NCBI GenBank assembly: GCA_017398595.1
Contig: JAFQFR010000020.1
Location: forward strand, 73,196 to 137,195
Source of the DNA: Clostridia bacterium
Lineage (GTDB): Bacteria > Bacillota > Clostridia > Oscillospirales > CAG-272
Direction: 5' to 3'
DNA length: 64,000 nucleotides
Below are positions 1 through 8,143 of this stretch, piece after piece. The position numbers and the translations under genes are program-made. The notes under the pieces were generated by a model. It was not told the DNA's origin and made no database searches. It worked only from the letters and a program-made list of their open reading frames with translations. The first letter of the stretch is position 1; each line of letters begins with the position of its first letter.

Positions 1-2
1 TG

Positions 3-65
3 AACCCCATCACGCGAAAAGAAGATGCCGCGAAAGGATATATCGCAGTGTATGAAAAAATATAA
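3..65 (+). CDS. 3' end of an unidentified gene (partial)
   Basis: An open frame enters from the left edge and ends at TAA 63-65, leaving the last 20 residues (ending ..GYIAVYEKI). It stops 19 bp before the next start, so the two genes probably share a transcript. Too little is left to name a family. Confidence 0.5.
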   Translation, partial: NPITRKEDAAKGYIAVYEKI

Positions 66-84
66 TTTTTAAGGAGACGCATAC

Positions 85-657
85 ATGCAATATCTTTATC
101 ACGGTTCCGTCATTCGTGGCATTACAAAACTAAATGCCAATTCAAAATTGCACAATGCAGATATTCATGTAATCTATCTGACGGACAATATTCCGTATGC
201 CTTATTCTATATTTGGGATGAAAAGCGCCTTGGCTTTGGCGGCAAACATGTTACCGGATGGATAAAGAACGGGATCGCGTATTACGAAGAGCAATTTCCC
301 GAGCAATTAAAAACATTTTATAAAGGTGCGTCCGGGTATTTGTATTGTATTGCAAAGCATTCCGACTTTTCCACTGTCGAAGATCGTGAAGGTATGTTTT
401 ACAGTTCGGTCGATGCCGTGGTGGACAAAACGATTTACATTGCGGATGTCTATGAAGAACTGATGCAATATGAAGCTGTCGGAAAATTAAAAGTTCTGCG
501 ATACAACGACCAATCCGAGCAGCGTCAAAACGAACTGACCGATATGATCGCAACATCTATTATCAAGCACGATTTTTATAAAAACGATCCGGCTCGTGCA
601 ATGTTTATGAAGAAGTATTTCATAAACGCTTGGAAAAAAGCCGAAGAACGGCAATAA
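85..657 (+). CDS. Hypothetical protein of 190 aa, YHGS start motif
   Basis: The ATG follows a good Shine-Dalgarno (AAGGAGA, 71-77). The protein is soluble-looking, with no signal peptide or membrane segment. It opens with MQYLYHGS, and an early Tyr-His-Gly-Ser strand is typical of ADP-ribosyltransferase-fold toxin-like proteins (DUF3990 and relatives). The rest does not clearly match one of those families, and I cannot point to a catalytic Glu. It is the second gene of a unit whose first member is cut by the window edge, which would fit a two-gene toxin/antitoxin-like or DUF3791-DUF3990-like arrangement, but that is inference. Function unknown. Confidence 0.75.
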   Translation: MQYLYHGSVIRGITKLNANSKLHNADIHVIYLTDNIPYALFYIWDEKRLGFGGKHVTGWIKNGIAYYEEQFPEQLKTFYKGASGYLYCIAKHSDFSTVEDREGMFYSSVDAVVDKTIYIADVYEELMQYEAVGKLKVLRYNDQSEQRQNELTDMIATSIIKHDFYKNDPARAMFMKKYFINAWKKAEERQ

Positions 658-682
658 AAAATATTGCGGGGTTAGTTTACAG

Positions 683-742
683 TCCCCTCATCCGTCGCCT
701 TGCGGCGACACCTTCCCCCGAGGGAAGGCTAATAGTGACAGC
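683..742. repeat. Fragment of a dispersed MITE-like repeat
   Basis: Begins CCCCTCATCCGTCGCC and continues through CCTTCCCCCGAGGGAAGGCT. The same order of motifs (CCTCATCC, a short palindrome, CCTTCCCCC..GGGAAGGCT) opens the fuller element at 32486-32672. Only the left end is present here. Confidence 0.6.
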
Positions 743-756
743 CGCAGGATGTCTAC

Positions 757-786
757 ACAAAAAGCGCACCGAGCGGTGCGCTTTAA
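757..786 (-). terminator. Intrinsic terminator of the carD-like gene
   Basis: A 10-bp perfect stem (AAAGCGCACC / GGTGCGCTTT, loop GAGC) is followed on the minus strand by a T-run, 14 bp after the stop codon. Confidence 0.85.
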
Positions 787-799
787 TTTATGCTTTTCC

Positions 800-1321
800 T
801 TATGCTTCTGCTTTTTCGGCGGGTTCGCATTCCGCAAACAGGAACGGAACCAAATCTTCTTTCTGCATCTCGAACGAAGCGGAAAACTCCTCGAGGAGCA
901 GTTTTTCCACATCGCGCATATAGCGGTCGTCCGCGGCGCGGAGCTTTTTACCGATCTCGGTAAGCTCTTTTTGGCGCGTATACAGCCGCTTATAGGCACT
1001 GACGAGCTGCTCGGTGCCGCCGCCGTCTACCACCTGCTTTAAGTAATTTTGGCGGGCGCGATCTTCCACGATCCAATCAAACGGTTCGGATTCGCGGACC
1101 ACGCGGCGGATCTCCTCTGCGCTTTTGATAGGACGCAACTTCGCCGTGAGCGTTTCGCTGTCCATCGGTACATAAAAAACCGAACTGCCCGAATACGCAG
1201 GACGCAGCACATAATAGCTTTTCGCCTCGCCGCCGAAATCTCTCTCCGTGATCTCGACCAGCGTGCAAACGCCATGTCCTCCGTACATCACCATATCATT
1301 TGGCTCAAATCGGTTTTTCAT
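800..1321 (-). CDS. CarD/CdnL family transcription regulator
   Basis: CarD-type proteins bind the RNA polymerase beta subunit through an N-terminal Tudor-like RID domain and stabilise open complexes at promoters. The 173-aa product starts MKNRFEPNDMVMYGGHGVC, the RID hallmark (F..D.V.Y..HGV), and reads FYVPMDS further on, as in the family. The remainder (about 65-170) is helical and charged like the CarD DNA-binding half. Length is normal. It is monocistronic: a TATAAT lies upstream around 1371-1376 (minus strand) with only a weak -35, and the terminator follows the stop. It is a global regulator, not tied to neighbours. The family assignment is secure; the regulon cannot be inferred. Confidence 0.9.
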   Translation of the reverse strand: MKNRFEPNDMVMYGGHGVCTLVEITERDFGGEAKSYYVLRPAYSGSSVFYVPMDSETLTAKLRPIKSAEEIRRVVRESEPFDWIVEDRARQNYLKQVVDGGGTEQLVSAYKRLYTRQKELTEIGKKLRAADDRYMRDVEKLLLEEFSASFEMQKEDLVPFLFAECEPAEKAEA

Positions 1322-1447
1322 GTCTACCCCCTATCTTTCCTTCAAACCCAAAAACGAACATTACATATCTAATTATACCATAAAATTGAAGAAAATGGAT
1401 ATAGGTATTTTTAACAAAATTTTGAGGGTGATTTTTGTGCGCAAGTT

Positions 1448-1876
1448 TTACAAAATCTCTGCGATTTCGTCCTCGGTGTAAACCTTGATACCGTGCTTTT
1501 GCAGCAGTGCAGCAGTCACGCCGTCGCCGTCGGTGAGAGTACGGCTGAATGTGCCGTCATACACCTTTCCCTTGCCGCAGGATGGGCTTTTGGCTTTCAG
1601 CACGGCGACTTTGCAGCCGAACAACTCGGCAAGGCGAAGCGCCTCTTCGGCGCCGCGCCGATAGGCATCAGTCACATCCGTGCCCGCGCTGTTTTGTACC
1701 CTGTCGCCGACGATCTCACTCGGCGGGCGCGGCGTGGGCAGACCGCCGTAGATCTCGGGGCAAATGGGAATCAAGGTGTGTTTTGCCCGCAGCATCTCGA
1801 TAGCGGGATGCGTTTTGCTTTTTCCGTCATAGCGGCAGGCGCAGCCGAGCAGACAGGCGCTGATCAGGATATTCAT
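1448..1876 (-). CDS. DUF523 family protein
   Basis: 142 aa beginning MNILISACLLGCACRYDG, the signature of DUF523, followed by CPE (residues 39-41) and the KSPSCGKGKVYDG motif around 95-107. The conserved cysteines (C8, C12, C39, C100) suggest metal or Fe-S binding, but the biochemical role is not established. Its ATG overlaps the stop of the upstream DUF2974 gene by 4 bp, so translation is coupled in a queH-DUF2974-DUF523 operon. No stable terminator is obvious before carD. Confidence 0.88.
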   Translation of the reverse strand: MNILISACLLGCACRYDGKSKTHPAIEMLRAKHTLIPICPEIYGGLPTPRPPSEIVGDRVQNSAGTDVTDAYRRGAEEALRLAELFGCKVAVLKAKSPSCGKGKVYDGTFSRTLTDGDGVTAALLQKHGIKVYTEDEIAEIL

Positions 1877-3003
1877 TTCTTTTTCTCCTTTGGCTCGGCT
1901 TTCTTCGCCTTTTTCGTCCTGCCCTCTTGCACCGTTCGAAATCCCTCGCGCAAGAGCAGCTTGCCCGTGGAAAAGATAATATCACGCGTTTTATCGTCCA
2001 TCTTGCCGAGCGAACGAACAAAGTCCAACTTATCCTCGGCAATATCGGTCAGCGTTTCGGCGTGGTTTGCCGTAAATGCCTTGTACACCGACTCCACAAG
2101 GTCGCGGCGCTGTTCCACGGTCAGCTCCGCCACCCATGCTTTTATGGTCTTTTCGATACCGCGGCTCTCCTTGGAAAGTCCGTCTGCCTTGACGAAGTCA
2201 CAGCCGAGCACTTCCCATGTGCAGGGATCATGCTGCCAGATGCCATCCCCGCTGCTGCGCACAACTTTATCAACCTTGCCGTGTTCAAGCAGCAGACCGA
2301 CCACCGAAAACTGCGGCACGATGGTGCGCACCTTGTCCTCGATCGCACGGAATCCATCTGTTTCGGTAATGCTCTTGCCAAAACCGGGACCGTCGTTGTT
2401 GTACACGCCGATGATCCTGTTCTGCACCCGCGGCGGCATGTTCGCGGCACTGTAGAGCGCAAGGTTGCCACCCTTGGAATGTCCGCCCACGCGGATCTTG
2501 CCGCGGATATGCTTTGCCGCATCGGCGAGGTAGTCGCGCGCAAGGATCTGCGCGGGAACACTGTCCATAAAGCTCATGTTGAAATCCTCTTTCCAGCCGA
2601 CAAGTGTATCGTCTGTGCCGCGGAAAGAGGCATAAAAGCTGCCGTCCCCGATCGCAATGCAAACGGCGGCAAACTGCGTTTCATGTTCCGTATCCAGCAC
2701 CGAGCGAAAGCGCAGCAGCCGCATATCGCCGAAGCGGCGGCTGGCGGCAACCTTGCGAAAAAGTTCGGGCAATACTTCGGGCAATAGTACGCCCATATAC
2801 AGCTCCTTGTCGCGATGCTTATCCAAAAACTGCCCGACCGCTTCGCGCACCGAGATACTCTTGCGCAGATTTTCTCCCTCGGCAATGCCGCCGAGATCCA
2901 TAAAGGAGAGCTGCGTCAGGATCAGGTTATCCACTTCATTAAACGGCGCGTTTTTCACCGTGAGGTCGCCGCGCCAATCCATGTACTCTAAAATATTGCT
3001 CAT
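1873..3003 (-). CDS. DUF2974 (Mbeg1-like) alpha/beta hydrolase
   Basis: 376 aa starting MSNILEYMDWRGDLTV, the typical opening of DUF2974 proteins. The frame is open further upstream, but the start at 3003 is preferred because it overlaps the queH stop as ATGA and matches family N-termini. A lipase-like nucleophile elbow, GGHSKGGNLA, is visible near residue 180, and FRGTDD precedes it as in lipase-3-like folds. The C-terminus is lysine-rich (KKAKKAEPKEKKK). It is a predicted cytosolic serine hydrolase of unknown substrate. It is translationally coupled to both neighbours. Confidence 0.85.
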   Translation of the reverse strand: MSNILEYMDWRGDLTVKNAPFNEVDNLILTQLSFMDLGGIAEGENLRKSISVREAVGQFLDKHRDKELYMGVLLPEVLPELFRKVAASRRFGDMRLLRFRSVLDTEHETQFAAVCIAIGDGSFYASFRGTDDTLVGWKEDFNMSFMDSVPAQILARDYLADAAKHIRGKIRVGGHSKGGNLALYSAANMPPRVQNRIIGVYNNDGPGFGKSITETDGFRAIEDKVRTIVPQFSVVGLLLEHGKVDKVVRSSGDGIWQHDPCTWEVLGCDFVKADGLSKESRGIEKTIKAWVAELTVEQRRDLVESVYKAFTANHAETLTDIAEDKLDFVRSLGKMDDKTRDIIFSTGKLLLREGFRTVQEGRTKKAKKAEPKEKKK

Positions 3004-3623
3004 GTTCTTCTCTTCTGTGCCTCCATCTTGGAATAGATACAGCCGCAGTAGTCCTGTCTGTAAAGGTCGTACTCCCGTGACAGCTCGATGGAACGAGCAT
3101 AACCGCCCTTTTTCTTGAAATCCGAATAGAGATATTTTACGCCGCAGTCCTCGGCAAGCTCGCCGCCGATCTCGTTGAGTGCCGCGGCATTTTTGTAAGG
3201 ACTGATGGAGAGCGTGGTGCAAAAATAGTCAAAGTCGCCGTCCTTCGCCGCCTTTGCCGTTTCGGCAAGGCGCAGGCGGTAGCACCCCATGCAGCGCTCG
3301 CCGCCCTCGGGTACGTCTTCAAGCCCTTTTGCGATCTCGAAAAAGGGGGCACTGTCATAGGCGGGCACCGAGAGCTTTACCCCGCCGCAGGCAGGATGCG
3401 CACCGATAAAGCGTGCAAGCTCTGCCGCGCGAAAATCGTATTCCTCTTTCGGCGCAATGTTGGGGTTATAGAAAAAAAGTGTGATGTCAAAATACTTCGT
3501 CAAATATTCCAGCGTATAGCTCGAACAGGGCGCACAGCAGGCGTGCAGAAGCAGCCGCGGACGATTTCCCGCTGCCGCGATCGCGGCAAGCTCCGCGTCC
3601 AATAGCTTTGCATAGTTTGTCAT
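3000..3623 (-). CDS. queH: Epoxyqueuosine reductase QueH
   Basis: QueH (formerly DUF208) carries out the last step of queuosine synthesis, reducing epoxyqueuosine in tRNA to queuosine, and is the non-homologous replacement of QueG. The 207-aa product shows LLHACCAPCSSY (about 26-37) with adjacent cysteines, a GERCMGCYRLR motif and a terminal QDYCGCIYS, all expected Fe-S/metal ligands. A longer frame exists, but the ATG at 3623 has a strong AAAGGAGGT ribosome site. A second queuosine gene, preQ1-controlled queT, lies at 15732. Together they suggest a salvage strategy. Confidence 0.92.
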   Translation of the reverse strand: MTNYAKLLDAELAAIAAAGNRPRLLLHACCAPCSSYTLEYLTKYFDITLFFYNPNIAPKEEYDFRAAELARFIGAHPACGGVKLSVPAYDSAPFFEIAKGLEDVPEGGERCMGCYRLRLAETAKAAKDGDFDYFCTTLSISPYKNAAALNEIGGELAEDCGVKYLYSDFKKKGGYARSIELSREYDLYRQDYCGCIYSKMEAQKRRT

Positions 3624-3646
3624 ATGTGCACCTCCTTTTTCTTTTA

Positions 3647-3675
3647 AATATACCATATATGCAAAGAAAACACAA
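3647..3675 (-). promoter_or_regulatory. Promoter of the queH operon
   Basis: Minus strand TTGTGT (3670-3675), 17-bp spacer, TATATT (3647-3652), 24 bp before the queH start. Confidence 0.6.
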
Positions 3676-3694
3676 GATTTAGGCGGACAGTCCC

Positions 3695-3723
3695 TTTACT
3701 TTTTTTGTCGTGTATGATACAAT
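3695..3723 (+). promoter_or_regulatory. Promoter of the ybaK-like/MATE unit
   Basis: TTTACT (3695-3700), 17-bp spacer, TACAAT (3718-3723), followed by GAGAGGAG before the ATG at 3756. Confidence 0.6.
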
Positions 3724-3755
3724 CGTATCAATGCATTTCCGAGAGGAGAAAAACA

Positions 3756-4235
3756 ATGGCAATTGAAAAAGTAAAAGCATATTTCGCAGCGCACGGTATG
3801 GAAGACAGAGTGCGCGAGTTTGATGTTTCGAGCGCAACGGTAGAGCTTGCCGCGGCGGCACTCGGCTGTGAGGGACAGCGTATCGCCAAAACAATGTCCT
3901 TTGCCCTGTCTGACGGCGATATTCTGATCGTGGCGGCAGGCGATGTAAAGATCGACAACCAGAAATTCAAAGCAGCCTTTTCCACCAAGGCAAAGATGCT
4001 CCCCTTTGAGGAGTGCGAGGCGCGCATCGGTCATGCGGCGGGCGGCGTCTGCCCCTTTGCGGTAAACGACGGCGTGCGCGTATATCTCGACGAGTCGCTG
4101 AAGCGCTTTGCGACCGTGTTCCCCGCCTGTGGTTCATCCAATAGTGCTATCGAGCTGAGCATTCCCGAGCTGGAACAATACTCGGGCTATGAGCGCTGGG
4201 TGGATGTATGCAAAATGCGAGAAGAAACAGTATAA
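3756..4235 (+). CDS. YbaK/EbsC-family aminoacyl-tRNA deacylase
   Basis: The 159-aa product matches the YbaK/ProX trans-editing family, which hydrolyses mischarged tRNAs such as Cys-tRNA(Pro). It contains the conserved lysine context QRIAKTMSF (about 38-46), GDVKIDN, and the family's GGVCPFA near residue 93. The start at 3756 has a GAGAGGAG site and family-like N-terminus; an upstream in-frame ATG is not well placed. Which mischarged tRNA is targeted cannot be told from sequence. A MATE exporter follows after 27 bp with no terminator, so they are probably co-transcribed. Confidence 0.88.
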   Translation: MAIEKVKAYFAAHGMEDRVREFDVSSATVELAAAALGCEGQRIAKTMSFALSDGDILIVAAGDVKIDNQKFKAAFSTKAKMLPFEECEARIGHAAGGVCPFAVNDGVRVYLDESLKRFATVFPACGSSNSAIELSIPELEQYSGYERWVDVCKMREETV

Positions 4236-4262
4236 AAGTATACGGAGTAAAAGACACATTCT

Positions 4263-5663
4263 ATGCAGTTTTTGAAGAAGTTTATCGGAGACAAAGCATT
4301 TTATAAGATGCTGTTTATCCTGGTGCTGCCGCTGATCGTACAGCAGGGCGTGACCAGCTTTGTCAGTCTTCTCGACAACCTGATGGTTGGACGGCTCGGC
4401 ACCGAGCAGATGAGCAGTGTCGCCATCGTCAACCAGTTGATCTTTGTATTCAACCTCACCATTTTCGGTGGCGTTTCGGGTGCGTCCATCTTCGGCGCAC
4501 AGTTTGCCGGCGTGGGCGACGACAACGGACTGCGCCATACCTTCCGCTTTAAGATGATGTTCGGCGTAGCGGCAACCGTGATCGCCATCACCCTGTTTAT
4601 CCTGTGGGGCGACGAGCTGACCATGCTGTTCCTCGACAACGATGCAAACGAGGGACTGGATCTTGCCGTACTGGCGGCGTATGCCAAAGAATACCTCACG
4701 ATCATGCTGATCGGTCTTGCCCCCTTTATGATCGTGCAGGTCTATTCCAGCACACTGCGCGAGATGGGCGACACCTTTGTTCCGATGATCGCCAGCGTTA
4801 CGGCGATCACCGTCAACCTTGTATTCAACTACTTTTTGATCTTCGGTACATTCGGCTTTCCGAGACTCGAGGTACGCGGTGCGGCAATTGCAACCGTGAT
4901 CTCCCGCTATGTGGAGATGCTGGTGATCGTGCTGTACACACATATCCGCAAGTCCAAGTTTGTGTTTGCCGTCGGTGCTTACCGCTCGCCGTATGTTCCG
5001 GGCGAGTTGGTCAAAAAGATCGTCATCACCGGTTCGCCGCTGATGATCAACGAGGTGCTTTGGTCGCTGGGCACGACCTTTATCAATCAGCAGTACTCTA
5101 CCAAAGGGCTCTTTGCCTATGCGGCGACTAATATCAACACCACCGCATGGAACCTCTTCTGCATCATCATGTTTGCGATGGGCACGGCGATCTCGATCAT
5201 TGTCGGTCGCGAGCTCGGCAAGGGCAACAAGGACGCTGCGATCGACCTCAACCGCAAGTTGCTGTTTTTCACCGTGGTGGTACACGTGCTGATCGGTGCA
5301 ATTCTTGTTGTTGTAGCAAAGTATATTCCCATGCTGTACGAAACCGAGGACGAGGTGCGGCAGATCGCCACGAGTCTCTTGATGATCTCGGGCATTACCC
5401 TGCCGATGCATTCGCTGGTACATGGCATCTACTTTGCCGTGCGCAGCGGCGGAAAGACCTTCATCACGTTTCTGTTTGACAGCGTATATACCTGGCTCGT
5501 TCCCGCGATGCTCGCGCTGTACCTGTGCAAGTGTACCGCCCTCGACATCGTACCGATCTATCTGATCGTGCAGCTCTCGGACGCACTGAAAATGACCATC
5601 GGACTGCTCATGCTGAAAAGCGGCTTCTGGGCAAACACGGTCATCACAACCGAAAAAGCGTAA
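4263..5663 (+). CDS. MATE family efflux transporter
   Basis: 466 aa with about 12 hydrophobic segments. The N-terminus (LPLIVQQGVTSFVSLLDNLM, then VGRLGTEQMSSVAIVNQ) is the classical MATE signature: a half-repeat in which cation/drug-antiport residues lie in TM1. The second half begins near residue 240 (VITGSPLMINEVLWSLG), as expected for the internal pseudo-symmetry. Members export cationic drugs or metabolites using Na+ or H+ gradients. The substrate here is unknown. Two hairpins follow the stop. Confidence 0.92.
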   Translation: MQFLKKFIGDKAFYKMLFILVLPLIVQQGVTSFVSLLDNLMVGRLGTEQMSSVAIVNQLIFVFNLTIFGGVSGASIFGAQFAGVGDDNGLRHTFRFKMMFGVAATVIAITLFILWGDELTMLFLDNDANEGLDLAVLAAYAKEYLTIMLIGLAPFMIVQVYSSTLREMGDTFVPMIASVTAITVNLVFNYFLIFGTFGFPRLEVRGAAIATVISRYVEMLVIVLYTHIRKSKFVFAVGAYRSPYVPGELVKKIVITGSPLMINEVLWSLGTTFINQQYSTKGLFAYAATNINTTAWNLFCIIMFAMGTAISIIVGRELGKGNKDAAIDLNRKLLFFTVVVHVLIGAILVVVAKYIPMLYETEDEVRQIATSLLMISGITLPMHSLVHGIYFAVRSGGKTFITFLFDSVYTWLVPAMLALYLCKCTALDIVPIYLIVQLSDALKMTIGLLMLKSGFWANTVITTEKA

Positions 5664-5665
5664 AA

Positions 5666-5688
5666 GATCCCCCTCATCGAGGGGGATC
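5666..5688 (+). terminator. Hairpin after the MATE gene
   Basis: Perfect GATCCCCCT..AGGGGGATC stem directly after the stop, with no T-run of its own. It probably acts with the next hairpin. Confidence 0.5.
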
Positions 5689-5694
5689 CGCAAT

Positions 5695-5724
5695 AAAATC
5701 CCGCCCGAACTCGGGCGGGATTTT
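5695..5724. terminator. Bidirectional terminator between convergent transporters
   Basis: Stem AAAATCCCGCCCGA / TCGGGCGGGATTTT with T-runs on both strands. It serves the MATE gene (+) and the DMT transporter (-). Confidence 0.88.
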
Positions 5725-5725
5725 G

Positions 5726-6586
5726 TTATACTTTCTTTTTCTCCATACGCTCATCGAGAACGCTGTAAACCGTGATGACCGCGATCAAAAACAGACCGCT
5801 GACGATGGAGAGTGCACTCGGGATCTCTTTATCAAAGATCGCCACCCAAACGGGATTGAGGATCGGCTCGATCGCGGAAATGACCACACAGCTGATCGCG
5901 CTGCAGCGGTTGGTTGCAAGCGCGTACAGAATATACGGAATACCGAGCTGCACAACGCCGAGCAGTGCCAGCATGCCGATGCCCTGCGCGCTGAACGTAT
6001 TCTCTGTAAAGGCGATAAAGGGCAGACCGATCGCGGCGCAGAACAAATGGCCGAGCAGGATGCCGCTCATCTTCTCCTCGCCCTTGGTATTGCCGACGGC
6101 AACAAACATACCGCCCATAAACATGCCTGCCAAAACGCCGAGCGCGTTGCCGAGCATACTGCCCGCGCCGAGACTGCCGATAAAGAACAGCACCACGCCG
6201 ACCAGCGTCAGAAGCACTGCGCCGACGTCCACCATACGCGGCTTTTTATGTAAGAAGATCATGGAAAAGATCAGCACGAAGATCGGCGCGGTATACTGCA
6301 GTACGATCGCGTTGGCAGAAGTGGTCCACTTACTTGCCGCGACAAAGCAGATGAACACCATCGCAAGCAAGCCGCCGCTGACGAGCGTATCACGGGAAAG
6401 AATAAACTTTTGCTTTGTGATCAGCATATACACGACCACAGTCAGTGCCGCAAACAACGACCGCCCGCCCGCGATGACAAAGGCGTTCATTTCCACTGCT
6501 TTGATAAATACGCCGCCGATGCTCCAGAGCACTGCGCAGAGTACCATTTGCAGAATGCCGATTTTTTTCGATGCTGTTGTTCCCAT
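5726..6586 (-). CDS. DMT (EamA) family transporter
   Basis: 286 aa with ten predicted membrane helices in two EamA repeats, the first from about residue 10 (ILQMVLCAVLWSIGGVFIK) and the second from about 150 (MLGNALGVLAGMFMGGMFVAVG). Members export amino acids, nucleosides or other metabolites. The start lies only 8 bp after the cpsB stop, so it is probably the last gene of the cpsC-cpsD-cpsB transcript. This raises the possibility, inference only, that it works in the same envelope pathway. A terminator follows immediately. Confidence 0.88.
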   Translation of the reverse strand: MGTTASKKIGILQMVLCAVLWSIGGVFIKAVEMNAFVIAGGRSLFAALTVVVYMLITKQKFILSRDTLVSGGLLAMVFICFVAASKWTTSANAIVLQYTAPIFVLIFSMIFLHKKPRMVDVGAVLLTLVGVVLFFIGSLGAGSMLGNALGVLAGMFMGGMFVAVGNTKGEEKMSGILLGHLFCAAIGLPFIAFTENTFSAQGIGMLALLGVVQLGIPYILYALATNRCSAISCVVISAIEPILNPVWVAIFDKEIPSALSIVSGLFLIAVITVYSVLDERMEKKKV

Positions 6587-6594
6587 TGCTGTTA

Positions 6595-7344
6595 CTAAAC
6601 CTCTGTTTTCTTAGGTATGCGAATTGTATTTTCCAAAACATGCTGCGCACACAGGCAGTTTTCGATGATCGCCTGCGTCATTTGCAGCGACTTGTGAAAA
6701 TATCCTGCTTTTGCCGCCATCTTTTCGCCGATCACATCAAACTGCGGTGCACGCGAAGTCATATTGTGCGCGTCACTGCCGAGTACGACCGGCACACCGC
6801 ACGCCGAGATCGCATGCAGCAGCTTCAGCGAATACTTATACTTCAACTCGGATGCCGTGATCTGAAAGATCATTTTCGGAATATGCGCAAACTTTTGCAG
6901 TTGTTCGGGCGTATACCCATAGCGTTCGATATGCGCGATCACGGGGATGAGCGAATACTTGTACACGGTGTTTTCAATCGCGGGGATCATCCAGCTTTGA
7001 AAAGGTGCCTGCGGCATTTCGAGCAGGATAACATTCGACTCGCCGATGCACATTCTGTCTGCACGGCACTCGGACAGCGACTGAAAGATCTGCACCTCGG
7101 CACCCGGAAAGATCTCCAGCGGGCACCCGGATGCCTGCAGTGCCGCAAGTGCTTTCCCTCGTCTTGTGAGAAACGCGTCCACATCCTCATTCCACGGATA
7201 AAAATGGGGAGTGGCGCAAACCGCTTCCACTCCCTGGGATCGCAATAGCTTACACATGGCGATCGACTCGCAAACGTCATTGGTGCCATCGAAATCCATG
7301 CCGGGCAGAATGTGGCAATGAAAATCTATATATCTGCCACTCAT
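6595..7344 (-). CDS. cpsB: CpsB/YwqE-type tyrosine-protein phosphatase (PHP domain)
   Basis: 249 aa. Metal-binding motifs of the polymerase-histidinol-phosphatase fold are present: DFHCHILPGMDFDG (7-20), CATPHFYP (43-50), EVQIF after PGA, AHIERY near 138 and GSDAHN near 190. This Mn-dependent phosphatase removes phosphate from the tyrosine cluster of the partner kinase CpsD. It lies 4 bp downstream of cpsD, as in streptococcal and Bacillus exopolysaccharide loci (there often in a different order). No glycosyltransferases follow. Confidence 0.9.
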   Translation of the reverse strand: MSGRYIDFHCHILPGMDFDGTNDVCESIAMCKLLRSQGVEAVCATPHFYPWNEDVDAFLTRRGKALAALQASGCPLEIFPGAEVQIFQSLSECRADRMCIGESNVILLEMPQAPFQSWMIPAIENTVYKYSLIPVIAHIERYGYTPEQLQKFAHIPKMIFQITASELKYKYSLKLLHAISACGVPVVLGSDAHNMTSRAPQFDVIGEKMAAKAGYFHKSLQMTQAIIENCLCAQHVLENTIRIPKKTEV

Positions 7345-7348
7345 ACGC

Positions 7349-8143
7349 TTACTTTTTCACTTTGCTCTCGGCGGGCGCATTTTTCTCTGTCATCGAGCCG
7401 TAATAGCCGTAACGCTTTCTGCGACCATAGTGCGAATATGTACTTGCAGCATAAGAATACGACTTATTATCCTCATGCACATCGGTCAGGATGGCGCCGA
7501 GAATTTTGCCGCCGACCGACTTGATCGTATCCACGGTGTGGATCACCTCATCATAGATCGCATGATTTTGTCTTGCCACAACAACCACCTGCGATGCATT
7601 CAAAACCAGAGAAACGGTATCCGAAACGACCTCGACCGGAGGACTGTCCAAAAGAACAAAATCATACTGCGTCTTCAGTGCATCCAGAAGCGCGCGCATA
7701 TTTTCGGAACTGAGCAGCTCGGAAGGGTTCGGAGGTGTTTGTCCCGCGGTCAAAAGATCCAAATTCTGCTGCACGTTTTGTTTAACGACATCCGCAAAAT
7801 TGCACATACCGCAAAGCACATTGGAAAGTCCTTTGGTATTTTCGCGTGCAAAGATCTTTTGCTGCGAGGGATTACGCATATCGCAATCCACCACCAGCAC
7901 TTTTGCCCCTGTCTGCGCAAACGACAAGGCGAGATTGGCAGTGGTAACGCTCTTACCGGAATTCGGCTCGGCACTCGTCACCAAGATCGCATTGTCACCG
8001 CCGTTTGCAAGCGTAAACAGCAAAGATGTACGAATGCTTTTATACGTTTCTACGATACGGAATGCCGCACTGCCGCTCATGTTACAAAACAGATCGGAGG
8101 GGCTCAGCGGAGTTTCAATTGTTTTGCTTTTTCGTATAAGCAT
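7349..8143 (-). CDS. cpsD: CpsD/YwqD-type bacterial tyrosine kinase
   Basis: 264 aa. BY-kinase motifs in order: Walker A in SAEPNSGKSVTTA, Walker A' VLVVDCDMRNPS and Walker B FVLLDSPP. The C-terminus is tyrosine-rich (eight Tyr in the last 35 residues, for example SYSYAAST and KRYGYYG), the autophosphorylation cluster. The frame is open further upstream; the start at 8143 (MLIRKSKTIETP) is chosen because it overlaps the end of cpsC and matches family N-termini, though its GGAG is 13 bp away. The kinase is activated by CpsC at the membrane and controls polysaccharide chain synthesis in known systems. Confidence 0.9.
   Translation of the reverse strand: MLIRKSKTIETPLSPSDLFCNMSGSAAFRIVETYKSIRTSLLFTLANGGDNAILVTSAEPNSGKSVTTANLALSFAQTGAKVLVVDCDMRNPSQQKIFARENTKGLSNVLCGMCNFADVVKQNVQQNLDLLTAGQTPPNPSELLSSENMRALLDALKTQYDFVLLDSPPVEVVSDTVSLVLNASQVVVVARQNHAIYDEVIHTVDTIKSVGGKILGAILTDVHEDNKSYSYAASTYSHYGRRKRYGYYGSMTEKNAPAESKVKK

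Noticed and set aside
85..657. Firm call as DUF3990 ADP-ribosyltransferase toxin
   Set aside because: Only the short YHGS opening fits; I could not find the remaining catalytic residues, so it stays hypothetical.
3004..3222. N-terminal extension of the DUF2974 protein into queH
   Set aside because: The extension overlaps queH out of frame and lacks family similarity; ATGA coupling supports the start at 3003.
4134..5693. 519-codon open frame on the minus strand opposite the MATE gene
   Set aside because: Mirror frame caused by high-GC codon use of the MATE gene; low-complexity His/Asp/Gln composition, no ribosome site and no family motifs.
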